From the NCBI GenBank assembly GCA_903915155.1, contig CAIWRU010000207.1, positions 1-43,367 on the forward strand: 43,367 nucleotides of DNA. The letters are read 5' to 3'. The notes under the pieces are model-generated. The model did not search any database. It had not been told where the DNA came from and saw only the letters and a list, made by a program, of their open reading frames with translations. The position numbers were made by a program, and so were the translations under genes. This DNA comes from an uncultured Mucilaginibacter sp. (GTDB lineage Bacteria > Bacteroidota > Bacteroidia > Sphingobacteriales > Sphingobacteriaceae). Shown here one piece after another: positions 1 through 6,766 of this stretch. Positions within the stretch are counted from its first letter, which is position 1. The number at the start of each line of letters is the position of its first letter.

Positions 1-555
1 CAATACCAAGGTTCGAACCATTAATAGTTATACCGGCAAACAACCCACGGCTGCGCGAGTATGAATACACTTCGGCCTGTAGCTTATAATCTGTACTTGC
101 GGTCGAGCTACGCCCAACAGGGCCGGCCGCGGCGGATATATCGCCACCAATGGTAAAGTCGCCGTTTTTAACTTTGGTCAACACTCCCTTATGACGAAAT
201 ACCAACACCAGGTCTACCGATTGTACACCAATCTGCAACCCAAAGCTGCCGCCATTAAGCGTAACAAAAACCGGGTCGCTCCATTTACCGTTATCCAGTT
301 TTACCATGGCAACGCCATTACCATGCTTGCCGCCTATGCCCAGCCCGGCATTTATCATATGCGGAATGATCACTATGCCGTTGTATTCCTTCAGCAATTC
401 ATGCGGTATACTTTCTTTCATCTTACCAAAGTCCTTAAGCACATTGGCAGCGTTATGTATACGTTCTGTTTCTTTACTGGCATCAGTAGCAGATGCCAGT
501 ACAATGAAGACGCTTAATAAAAGCGGCAACTTCAAAAATTTTAATAGTTTCATGG
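1..555 (-). CDS. SYLF-domain (Ysc84-like) exported protein, 3' end cut by window edge
   Basis: The reading frame starts at the ATG complementary to 553-555 and stays open for 185 codons to the left edge, so the C-terminus is missing. Residues 1 to about 25 form a basic-hydrophobic signal peptide (MKLLKFLKLPLLLSVF start, cleavage near ASATDAS). From about residue 40 onward the pattern matches the SYLF/Ysc84 family: a short helix with IPHELL, then strands with GIVIIP, GLGIGGKHGNGV, GGSFGLQIGVQSVDLVLVF and the family-typical end AEVYSYSRSRGLFAGI. SYLF domains bind phosphoinositides in eukaryotes; the bacterial exported forms have no firm function, and periplasmic lipid binding is only an inference. 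It is divergent from the LuxE-like gene across 110 bp. I see no clear TAnnTTTG box on its side. The family call is strong; the role is unknown. Confidence 0.85.
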
Positions 556-650
556 GTGATGTTATTTTAATTGTTAATGTTTTCTTATTTAACCCATCAA
601 ATCCACACTTGTTTGCTTAAATATCCTGTAATTACAAATCCTTGAATAAC

Positions 651-658
651 TATCTTTG
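651..658 (+). promoter_or_regulatory. Bacteroidota -7 box TATCTTTG for the LuxE-like gene
   Basis: TATCTTTG matches TAnnTTTG exactly. Its last G is only 7 nt from the ATG at 666, so transcription should begin at or next to the start codon. It lies inside the longer frame that opens at 642, which argues against the 642 start. No convincing -33 TTTG is seen. Confidence 0.6.
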
Positions 659-665
659 CTCTATA

Positions 666-1649
666 ATGAGTTTGAGTAAAGAACAGGTATTTTCCATTTC
701 CATCAACGCCCAATTTAATGCAGCTGCCCTCCGGGTTTTCAGGCACCAGGCAGCAAACTGCGCCGTTTACAACAAATTTATTCAAGGCCTGAAAGTTGAT
801 GCCACCAAAGTTAACCAAATTGAGCAAATACCTTTCTTACCTGTCGAATTCTTTAAATCGCACGCCGTAGTCAGTAACAATTATCCTGTTGAAGTTTCCT
901 TCAGCAGTTCGGGCACTACAGGCATAACAACCAGCAGGCACCTGGTTACCGATGTAAGCTGGTACGTAGAAAGCTTCCGCCGTGCATTCCGGTTATTTTA
1001 TGGTGATATAAAGGATTATACCCTATTAGCCCTGCTCCCATCATACCTTGAACGCGAAGGCTCATCCCTGATTTACATGGCCGATGACCTGATAAAACAA
1101 TCAGAAAACTCTGATAGCGGCTTCTATTTGTATAACTATGAAGATTTATACCATCAGCTCAAAAAACAACAGCAAGCCAAAAAACCCACGCTGTTAATTG
1201 GTGTAACTTTCGCATTGCTTGATTTTGTTGAGCAACATCCCATCAACTTCCCCGAATTAATAGTTATGGAAACCGGCGGTATGAAAGGCAAACGCAAAGA
1301 AATGATACGCGAGGAACTGCACGAAACATTATGCAAAGGTTTTGGCGTTAGTGCCATACATTCCGAATACGGCATGACGGAACTATTATCCCAGGCCTAC
1401 TCAAAAGGAAACGGCATTTTCAGCACCCCACCCTGGATGCGCATCATCACCCGCGACACCAACGACCCCATAAGCTTAATTACCGATGGCAAAACAGGTG
1501 GCGTAAACATTATCGACCTTGCCAACATCAACTCGTGCTCATTCATAGCCACCCAGGATTTGGGCAAAGTTTATGCCGATGGCTCTTTCGAGATACTCGG
1601 CCGCTTTGATAATGCCGACATCCGCGGATGTAATTTACTGATAGCATAA
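666..1649 (+). CDS. LuxE/PaaK-family acyl-protein ligase (acyltransferase)
   Basis: This 327-residue protein belongs to the LuxE acyl-protein synthetase branch of the adenylate-forming (ANL) family. Visible motifs are the P-loop-like SSSGTTG at about residues 80-86, ETGGMKGKRKE at 202-212, and HSEYGMTEL at about 232-240, which corresponds to the A5 motif of PaaK-like enzymes. In LuxE proteins a cysteine near the C-terminus carries the acyl group; here RGCN sits five residues from the end, a plausible equivalent. The expected reaction is ATP-dependent activation of a fatty or aryl acid and transfer to a protein thiol. No LuxC-like reductase is adjacent, so the acceptor and substrate are unknown. 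The start at 666 is preferred over an ATG at 642 because the -7 box TATCTTTG lies between them. The PH/SHOCT gene follows with its own promoter. Confidence 0.8.
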   Translation: MSLSKEQVFSISINAQFNAAALRVFRHQAANCAVYNKFIQGLKVDATKVNQIEQIPFLPVEFFKSHAVVSNNYPVEVSFSSSGTTGITTSRHLVTDVSWYVESFRRAFRLFYGDIKDYTLLALLPSYLEREGSSLIYMADDLIKQSENSDSGFYLYNYEDLYHQLKKQQQAKKPTLLIGVTFALLDFVEQHPINFPELIVMETGGMKGKRKEMIREELHETLCKGFGVSAIHSEYGMTELLSQAYSKGNGIFSTPPWMRIITRDTNDPISLITDGKTGGVNIIDLANINSCSFIATQDLGKVYADGSFEILGRFDNADIRGCNLLIA

Positions 1650-1678
1650 AACTTAATGTGCCAATAACATAATATTCT

Positions 1679-1686
1679 TATTTTTG
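1679..1686 (+). promoter_or_regulatory. -7 box TATTTTTG for the PH/SHOCT gene
   Basis: TATTTTTG matches TAnnTTTG and lies 25 nt before the ATG at 1712, a normal leader length. The preceding gene ends at 1649, so this supports independent transcription. Confidence 0.5.
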
Positions 1687-1711
1687 CGTTGGAAATAAAA
1701 TTCATACTTAT

Positions 1712-2371
1712 ATGATTGAGAAATTTTTGAATGACGAGCAGGACCCCAAAGCGGTTGAAAAAGTTTATTTACGACTTGTCGACCTGCTTACAACCGGCGA
1801 GGATATTCTATACATTGCCGTTCAAAAAAAGCCCTTGGTAAACATTCTGCCCGATTGTATCGCGCTTACCAATAAACGTATATTGTTCTTCACGCCTGCT
1901 AACTTAGGCTTATCAATAAAATTTGTTGATTTTGTTTGGAAAGACATTGTTGATGTGTACACCAAAGAAGAAATAATAGGTGCCATATTCAGCGTGAAAA
2001 CCACCGGCGGTGCCGAAATGGGTGTCGACTACCTGCCAAAGGTACAGGCCCGCAAGCTATACCAATACGCACAGGAACGTAAAGAAGCCGAACGCGAAGC
2101 CCGCCGCCTCCGCGATCTGGAAGAAAAACGCGCGGAATCAGGCGCCATGCAATTCGAGGCTCCTGCTGCGTTTGCTGCACCATTTCAGCCTGTACAACAG
2201 CAAGCCCCTATTGCAGCTCCGCCAGTTGTACACGAAGAGCCCGTAGTAGCAGCGCCAAAACCGGATAAATTAACCGAAAAACTAAAAAAATTAAGGAATT
2301 TGTTTGATAACGGCCTCATCTCACAGGAAGAATACAACCAAAAGAAACTGGAATTATTAAGCGATCTTTAA
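1712..2371 (+). CDS. PH-like domain protein with C-terminal SHOCT domain
   Basis: Three parts can be seen in 219 residues. Residues 1 to about 120 form a bacterial PH-like beta fold (IALTNKRILFF and FVWKDIVDVY are the typical strand motifs). Residues 121-145 are a charged coiled coil rich in E/R/K. After a P/A/Q-rich linker, residues 187-219 are a SHOCT domain (KLKKLRNLFDNGLISQEEY), a short helical module found at protein ends and thought to aid oligomerisation or binding. There is no signal peptide or membrane segment, so it is probably cytosolic. Function is not established for this architecture. Its stop codon overlaps the stop of the convergent RES toxin gene by 4 bp, and the likely terminator is a hairpin lying within that toxin gene. 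Confidence 0.75.
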   Translation: MIEKFLNDEQDPKAVEKVYLRLVDLLTTGEDILYIAVQKKPLVNILPDCIALTNKRILFFTPANLGLSIKFVDFVWKDIVDVYTKEEIIGAIFSVKTTGGAEMGVDYLPKVQARKLYQYAQERKEAEREARRLRDLEEKRAESGAMQFEAPAAFAAPFQPVQQQAPIAAPPVVHEEPVVAAPKPDKLTEKLKKLRNLFDNGLISQEEYNQKKLELLSDL

Positions 2372-2826
2372 TTATTATAGAGCCTTTTATCAAAATGAAA
2401 AGGCTCTTTTCTTGAAATTTTCACCTTCTTCATATCAGGATGCTCGGTATTAACCAGGTAATTATATTCCATAGGAACAATTGCTGATGGAACTTTCATC
2501 ATTAAATGAGTTCCCTTTTTTAAAAAATCATCTCCTATTTTTTTTAAGGAAGGAGGTGGATAATTATTGTCCCAGTTATTCGGTAAATCCTTGATGGAAA
2601 TTTGTAAAAAACTATTATCAGGCACTTCAACCTCCACTACAAAGTAGTTACTTGGTATTGATAACGGCACTAAGTGAACCAATACTTCAAGTACAGCTAA
2701 TGCCCTTGATGAAGCTAAATAGATCGCAGATTGGCCTTCGCTATTCCATCTGCCCCCAAATAAACGCGCACCTGTTCCACTCAGATCATCCGCATATTTA
2801 CTTTTTACAATCCGGTACAGTATCAT
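2368..2826 (-). CDS. RES-domain toxin of a type II toxin-antitoxin system
   Basis: The 152-residue protein is essentially one RES domain. Diagnostic residues are R5 in the N-terminal LYRIV strand, R21, the GGRWN motif at residues 24-28, Y36 and E47 in a helix reading AVLEVLVHL. Studied RES toxins (for example MbcT and the Pseudomonas RES toxin) degrade NAD+, by phosphorolysis or hydrolysis, and stop growth. The ATG overlaps the antitoxin stop codon in the arrangement TAATG (one shared base), so toxin translation is probably coupled to that of the antitoxin. Gene order antitoxin-toxin is normal for this class. The 3' end overlaps the convergent PH/SHOCT gene by 4 bp and contains that gene's terminator hairpin. 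The pair looks more AT-rich than the flanking genes, which hints at acquisition. Confidence 0.88.
   Translation of the reverse strand: MILYRIVKSKYADDLSGTGARLFGGRWNSEGQSAIYLASSRALAVLEVLVHLVPLSIPSNYFVVEVEVPDNSFLQISIKDLPNNWDNNYPPPSLKKIGDDFLKKGTHLMMKVPSAIVPMEYNYLVNTEHPDMKKVKISRKEPFHFDKRLYNN
2379..2410 (+). terminator. Rho-independent terminator of the PH/SHOCT gene, inside the RES toxin 3' end
   Basis: A perfect 10-bp stem, AGAGCCTTTT at 2379-2388 and AAAAGGCTCT at 2398-2407, with a 9-nt loop, is followed by a short T run on the plus strand. On the minus strand the same bases encode the last residues of the toxin (around EPFHFDKRLYNN). Confidence 0.65.
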
Positions 2827-3572
2827 TAAGCAAAAATTCCGTATTCAATGCGGCCAAGTTCTTTAAAAACCATATCAAACCCAGCTGAAGTATCTAAAAG
2901 TGAAATAGGGGATTCACCATTGAAGACAAAACTTGGAGATTTCATCCATAATTTAAATTTATCCATGGAGTCAAAAACTTCTTCCCCCCGATTATAAAGA
3001 CGGGCAAGTTCAATAGCTTTTTCTGCATATTCGGGCCTTACAATTTCATTGTCATCATAACGTTGTAAAGTTCGTTCTGAAATATGCATTACATTAGCCA
3101 ATTCCTGTACAGTCAAAGACATTTTTTTTGCAAAGGATGTTAATTCCTGCTTAGCTAAACCTTGCCTAGATAGTTTAATAGCATCAAATCCAGAAGAAAG
3201 AGTACTAAAAGCTCTTGCTTCGCCCTGAGTATTTGAACTTAAAATACTACTATTTTCTTTTGACGATATAGCTAATTCCTTACGTTTATAAGCAGGAATA
3301 TTTTCCATCTCCTGCATGTTCCCATTTCTTAACTTAAGGCTCAAATCCTTTAAACGCATAATACGTTCGCGAGATTCGCGCAATTGATCTTCCATGGACT
3401 GATTCCTATCCTTTGAATTAGTAGTAAATGTTTGACTATAGGATTTTTTTGATTTAGTTGTAGTCACTAAATCTATATCATTCAAAATTTCGGATATAGC
3501 AATTTCAGCTAAACTTATAAGCTCTAGCTTTTTTTCATTTTCGGTTAATTTGCCTTTTATTTTTTGCGACAT
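2826..3572 (-). CDS. Xre/MbcA/ParS-type antitoxin with long N-terminal extension
   Basis: The last ~110 residues are the classic RES-partner antitoxin: a helix-turn-helix (KKMSLTVQELANVMHISERT, then LQRYDDNEIVRPEY) followed by the MbcA/ParS toxin-binding domain (DSMDKFKLWMKSPSFVFNG, then SPISLLDTSAGFDMVFKEL). It should neutralise the RES toxin by covering its active site and repress the operon. At 248 residues it is far longer than the usual 130-160. The first ~135 residues are polar, Lys/Ser/Glu-rich, with a probable coiled coil around residues 55-85, and match nothing I recognise. The ATG at 3572 lies 5 nt after a near-perfect promoter, so the mRNA is predicted to be leaderless. Confidence 0.87.
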   Translation of the reverse strand: MSQKIKGKLTENEKKLELISLAEIAISEILNDIDLVTTTKSKKSYSQTFTTNSKDRNQSMEDQLRESRERIMRLKDLSLKLRNGNMQEMENIPAYKRKELAISSKENSSILSSNTQGEARAFSTLSSGFDAIKLSRQGLAKQELTSFAKKMSLTVQELANVMHISERTLQRYDDNEIVRPEYAEKAIELARLYNRGEEVFDSMDKFKLWMKSPSFVFNGESPISLLDTSAGFDMVFKELGRIEYGIFA

Positions 3573-3577
3573 TTATC

Positions 3578-3609
3578 CAAATTTACACACCATTTGTCGG
3601 ATTTCCAAA
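3578..3609 (-). promoter_or_regulatory. Promoter of the RES toxin-antitoxin operon (TTTG-N20-TAAATTTG)
   Basis: Reading the minus strand, TTTG occupies 3609-3606 and TAAATTTG occupies 3585-3578, with exactly 20 nt between them, matching the Bacteroidota -33/-7 consensus in sequence and spacing. The start codon begins 5 nt downstream of the -7 box. Confidence 0.75.
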
Positions 3610-3731
3610 TTATTCTCTAACAATTATCAAGTAATCTTTTTTCACTTTTTTAAGCTGACAAATGCCTTTTTTTTAAACAATGTGATTATAAATATTTAAC
3701 TGGATAAATGATATCAATCGGTGATTTCATA

Positions 3732-4652
3732 TCAATGAGCAGCGTCAGCACGCTGTTTGCTTAATTCTTTCTCAAAGCTTTCTTGAGAACTAACCACAAA
3801 TTGTCTGTAACCCTTCGGATCAATAAAAACACGCGGCCCTTTTTGGGGATAAAGCCGGAGCTTCTCGAGCAAACCAAAATATCCGCCATGGGCGCCAAGA
3901 AAAATATCACACGGCAAAATGCGCAATTCAGCAAAAGTATGTTTGAAATCCTGCGCAATGCCAGGGTAACTTACGCGATGGGCTGCTGTAGGAACGAAAT
4001 GATATTCTGACCAAAAGCTTACGCCGCCAACAATAACAATATTTCGTATTGTTTTTGCCGGTTCCCCCGGAATACGCGACCGCATTGTCCAGGTTGTACA
4101 TCCGCGCGTATGGCCGGCAGTTTTATGGGCAATCAATACTACACCACCAAGGCTAACCGTATCCCCGTCATGAAGCACACGGTCCACGTGCGACGGTGCA
4201 TATCCTGGAACATTAGGCGACGTCCACAGGAAATCGGTACGTGCACCAGATTCAACTACACTTACATCACCGTCCATCACCATATTCTTTGCATGTGTTT
4301 CACGAATAATTTCTGCTGCACCACCCATATGATCATCATGTGCCTGGCTATTGAGTAATATTTTAATATCCTTCCAGCGAAACCCCAGTTTTTCCACGCT
4401 TATCCTTATTTGTGACGGAGATATAGCAAGATTTGCATTAATTAAAATGCCCCCCTTCGGAGTAACAACAAGATAACTGGCCAGATCCTGGCTTCCAACA
4501 TAATAAAGGTTGTCTGCAATCTGAAACGGCGCAACAGGGGTAGTCCACGATGGGTCTACCGTTGCAAAGGTTATAAACGGAATAAAGAATAAGAATAAGA
4601 AAAAGCAAAAAAACAGGAACCGCGTAAATTTCATATATGAAATCACTTTCAT
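3732..4652 (-). CDS. Subclass B3 metallo-beta-lactamase (GOB-like Gln116 active site)
   Basis: The protein has a signal peptide (basic MKF start, long Phe/Leu run, cleavage near FATVDP), so it acts in the periplasm. With the ATG at 4652 (306 residues) the metal ligands are Q103-A-H105-D-D107-H108, H181 in AGHTRGCTTW and H255 in GAHGGYFGL. This is the B3 pattern with the first histidine (His116 in standard numbering) replaced by glutamine, as known in GOB enzymes. The expected reaction is zinc-dependent hydrolysis of beta-lactams, possibly including carbapenems; activity is inferred. A TTG at 4661 and an ATG at 4634 (MKFTRF) are alternative starts, and 4634 gives the most typical signal peptide. 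It begins 18 nt after the tyrS stop codon, so the two are probably co-transcribed. It could instead be a B3-fold hydrolase with another substrate. Confidence 0.83.
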   Translation of the reverse strand: MKVISYMKFTRFLFFCFFLFLFFIPFITFATVDPSWTTPVAPFQIADNLYYVGSQDLASYLVVTPKGGILINANLAISPSQIRISVEKLGFRWKDIKILLNSQAHDDHMGGAAEIIRETHAKNMVMDGDVSVVESGARTDFLWTSPNVPGYAPSHVDRVLHDGDTVSLGGVVLIAHKTAGHTRGCTTWTMRSRIPGEPAKTIRNIVIVGGVSFWSEYHFVPTAAHRVSYPGIAQDFKHTFAELRILPCDIFLGAHGGYFGLLEKLRLYPQKGPRVFIDPKGYRQFVVSSQESFEKELSKQRADAAH

Positions 4653-4670
4653 TTCGCCCAATTTATCGCC

Positions 4671-5954
4671 TTACTCAGCAATGATCAAAAAATAATTTCT
4701 TTTTCCTTTTTGTACAATAATGAACTTTTCGTTTATCAACGTATCAATATTGTAAACATCTTCAGCCGCGCCAATTTTAGCCTTGTTGATGGCAACGCCT
4801 CCGCCCTGTATCATCTTCTTGGCTTCGCCCTTTGACGGAAACACTGCTGTTTGTGCCGCCAACAGGTCAACCGCGTTAATACCTGCGGTCAGTGCGCTTT
4901 TTTCAATAGTAAAATTAGGTACACCTTCAAAAATGCCTATGATTTCAGCATCGCTCAGTTCATTCAGAAATGCAATGTCAGAATTGCCAAATAAAAACTC
5001 TGATGACTTTATGGCTTTTTCATATTCGGCCTCGCCATGTACCCGTATGGTAATATCTTTTGCCAGCGCTTTTTGCAAGGTGCGCAAATGAGGCGCGGCA
5101 TCCTGTTCGGTTTCAAGAGCATTTATAGTGGCCTCATCAAACAGGGTAAATATCCTGATGTAAGTTTTCGCATCAGCATCGCTGGTGTTCAGCCAAAACT
5201 GGTAAAATTTATAGGGCGATGTTTTCTGCGGATCAAGCCAGATGTTGCCACCTTCAGTTTTGCCAAATTTGCTGCCGTCTGATTTTTTTATCAATTGCGT
5301 AGTTAAAGCATATGCTTCACCCGCGTCTTTACGGCGAATAAGTTCAGTACCTGTAACAATATTGCCCCATTGGTCGCTGCCGCCCATTTGCAGTACGCAA
5401 TTCTTATGTTTCCATAAATAGTAAAAGTCATAGCCCTGTACCAGCTGGTAGGTAAATTCAGTGAACGACATACCAGTATCGCCATTGATGCGGTTCTTCA
5501 CCGAATCCTTGGCCATCATATAATTTACGGTAATGTGTTTGCCCACATCGCGTATGAAATTCAGGAACGAAAAATCTTTGAACCAGTCGTAATTATTAAC
5601 CATCTCGGCACTATTTGCGCCGCTGTTAAAATCCAGGAATTTTTCCAATTGACTTTGTATCCCGGCTAAATTATGCTGCAATACTTCTTCCGATAATAAA
5701 TTACGCTCGGCCGATTTACCTGAGGGGTCGCCCACCATGCCGGTAGCGCCGCCAACCAGCGCATAAGGCTTATGGCCTGCCCGTTGAAAGTGTATCAGGG
5801 TCATGATCTGCGCCAGGCTGCCCACATGCAGCGAGTCGGCAGTTGGGTCAAAACCTATATAGCCTGCCGCCATACCCTTATTCAACAGTTCCTCGGTTCC
5901 GGGCATTATATCATGCAAAATGCCGCGCCAGCGTAGTTCTTCAACAAAATTCAT
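4671..5954 (-). CDS. tyrS: Tyrosyl-tRNA synthetase
   Basis: The protein is 427 residues, the normal size for bacterial TyrS. The class I signature HIGH appears as HVGS at residues 43-46 within [12 protein letters not shown], and the KMSKS loop as KFGKT at 229-233. The tyrosine pocket is recognisable in GDPSGK and [11 protein letters not shown], and the C-terminal ~70 residues form an S4 RNA-binding domain ([17 protein letters not shown]). It charges tRNA-Tyr with tyrosine in the cytosol. The -7 box TATATTTG lies 30 nt upstream. No T-box or other leader structure is seen. A beta-lactamase gene follows immediately in the same orientation. Confidence 0.97.
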   Translation of the reverse strand: MNFVEELRWRGILHDIMPGTEELLNKGMAAGYIGFDPTADSLHVGSLAQIMTLIHFQRAGHKPYALVGGATGMVGDPSGKSAERNLLSEEVLQHNLAGIQSQLEKFLDFNSGANSAEMVNNYDWFKDFSFLNFIRDVGKHITVNYMMAKDSVKNRINGDTGMSFTEFTYQLVQGYDFYYLWKHKNCVLQMGGSDQWGNIVTGTELIRRKDAGEAYALTTQLIKKSDGSKFGKTEGGNIWLDPQKTSPYKFYQFWLNTSDADAKTYIRIFTLFDEATINALETEQDAAPHLRTLQKALAKDITIRVHGEAEYEKAIKSSEFLFGNSDIAFLNELSDAEIIGIFEGVPNFTIEKSALTAGINAVDLLAAQTAVFPSKGEAKKMIQGGGVAINKAKIGAAEDVYNIDTLINEKFIIVQKGKRNYFLIIAE

Positions 5955-5984
5955 CGTATATTCTTTATCGTTTTAAAGCGGTTG

Positions 5985-5992
5985 CAAATATA
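5985..5992 (-). promoter_or_regulatory. -7 box TATATTTG for tyrS
   Basis: On the minus strand TATATTTG occupies 5992-5985, 30 nt before the tyrS ATG. No clear -33 TTTG is visible at the expected distance. Confidence 0.55.
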
Positions 5993-6092
5993 GCAGAATA
6001 GTGTAAAATCTGCTTTTTTCCCGTTCAATTGAGGTGGGCTTTACATTTTTTCCGTATATTGAGCTAATTGGATATTTTGTTAAGGCCTCGTT

Positions 6093-6764
6093 ATGAATTT
6101 TCTATCGCATTATTATTTCGACCGTGACGTTACCAACTGTTACCATATTTTAGGCACGGTATTGCCCGACCTGTTGAAAAATGCTGATAAAACCATAGTA
6201 CTTCACCCTGAGAAACTACACCATCAAAATCAATCTGTAAACCACATTATAACGGGCTGGAACAAGCATTTGGAGGTCGACCGCTATTTCCACTCGTCCG
6301 ATTTTTTCCTTACCCATTCGCACCAATTAAAGAAGGAATTGGCTCCGGTTATTGAAGGCTCGCCGGTAAAGCCCTTCTTTTTGGGCCACATAGCTTTAGA
6401 ACTGATATTAGACAACCTGCTCATCACCACCAACAAAATAGATGTAAATGATTTTTACAACCACATGCAAGGCTGTGATGATGAAGTAATACAGGAATTT
6501 TTAACTTTCGCCGGCCTGGCCGACACCACTAAATTCTTCCGTTTTTTTAACGGCTTTAAAAAGGATGGTTACCTGCACACCTATTCCGAAACACCCAAAA
6601 TAGCCTACGCCCTCAAAAGGATATGTATGCGCGTATGGCGCGACCCATTTACCGACAAGCATGAAGAAGCTATGAATGAAGTATTAATAGCTTACCGCGA
6701 GCAGCTTTACGATAACTTTATGTCGATTTTTGATGAGATCAACAGCAAGCTCACCATCTCCTGA
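6093..6764 (+). CDS. AcpH-like (acyl carrier protein phosphodiesterase, DUF479) family protein
   Basis: The 223-residue protein starts MNFLSHYYFDRD and contains spaced His/Asp residues (LHHQ, NHIITGWNKHLEVDRYFH, FLGHIALELILDNLL) in the pattern of the AcpH/DUF479 family, an HD-like metal-dependent fold. In E. coli AcpH removes the phosphopantetheine group from acyl carrier protein. Bacteroidota members are diverged, so the enzymatic role here is inferred from the family only. There is no signal peptide or membrane segment. It is divergent from tyrS and its end lies 2 nt from the convergent GH89 gene end, leaving no room for a separate terminator. Confidence 0.6.
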   Translation: MNFLSHYYFDRDVTNCYHILGTVLPDLLKNADKTIVLHPEKLHHQNQSVNHIITGWNKHLEVDRYFHSSDFFLTHSHQLKKELAPVIEGSPVKPFFLGHIALELILDNLLITTNKIDVNDFYNHMQGCDDEVIQEFLTFAGLADTTKFFRFFNGFKKDGYLHTYSETPKIAYALKRICMRVWRDPFTDKHEEAMNEVLIAYREQLYDNFMSIFDEINSKLTIS

Positions 6765-6766
6765 TG

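Noticed and set aside
306..620. Open frames on the plus strand over the SYLF gene (191-517 and 306-620)
   Set aside because: They are antisense to a well-supported SYLF reading frame and have no family features.
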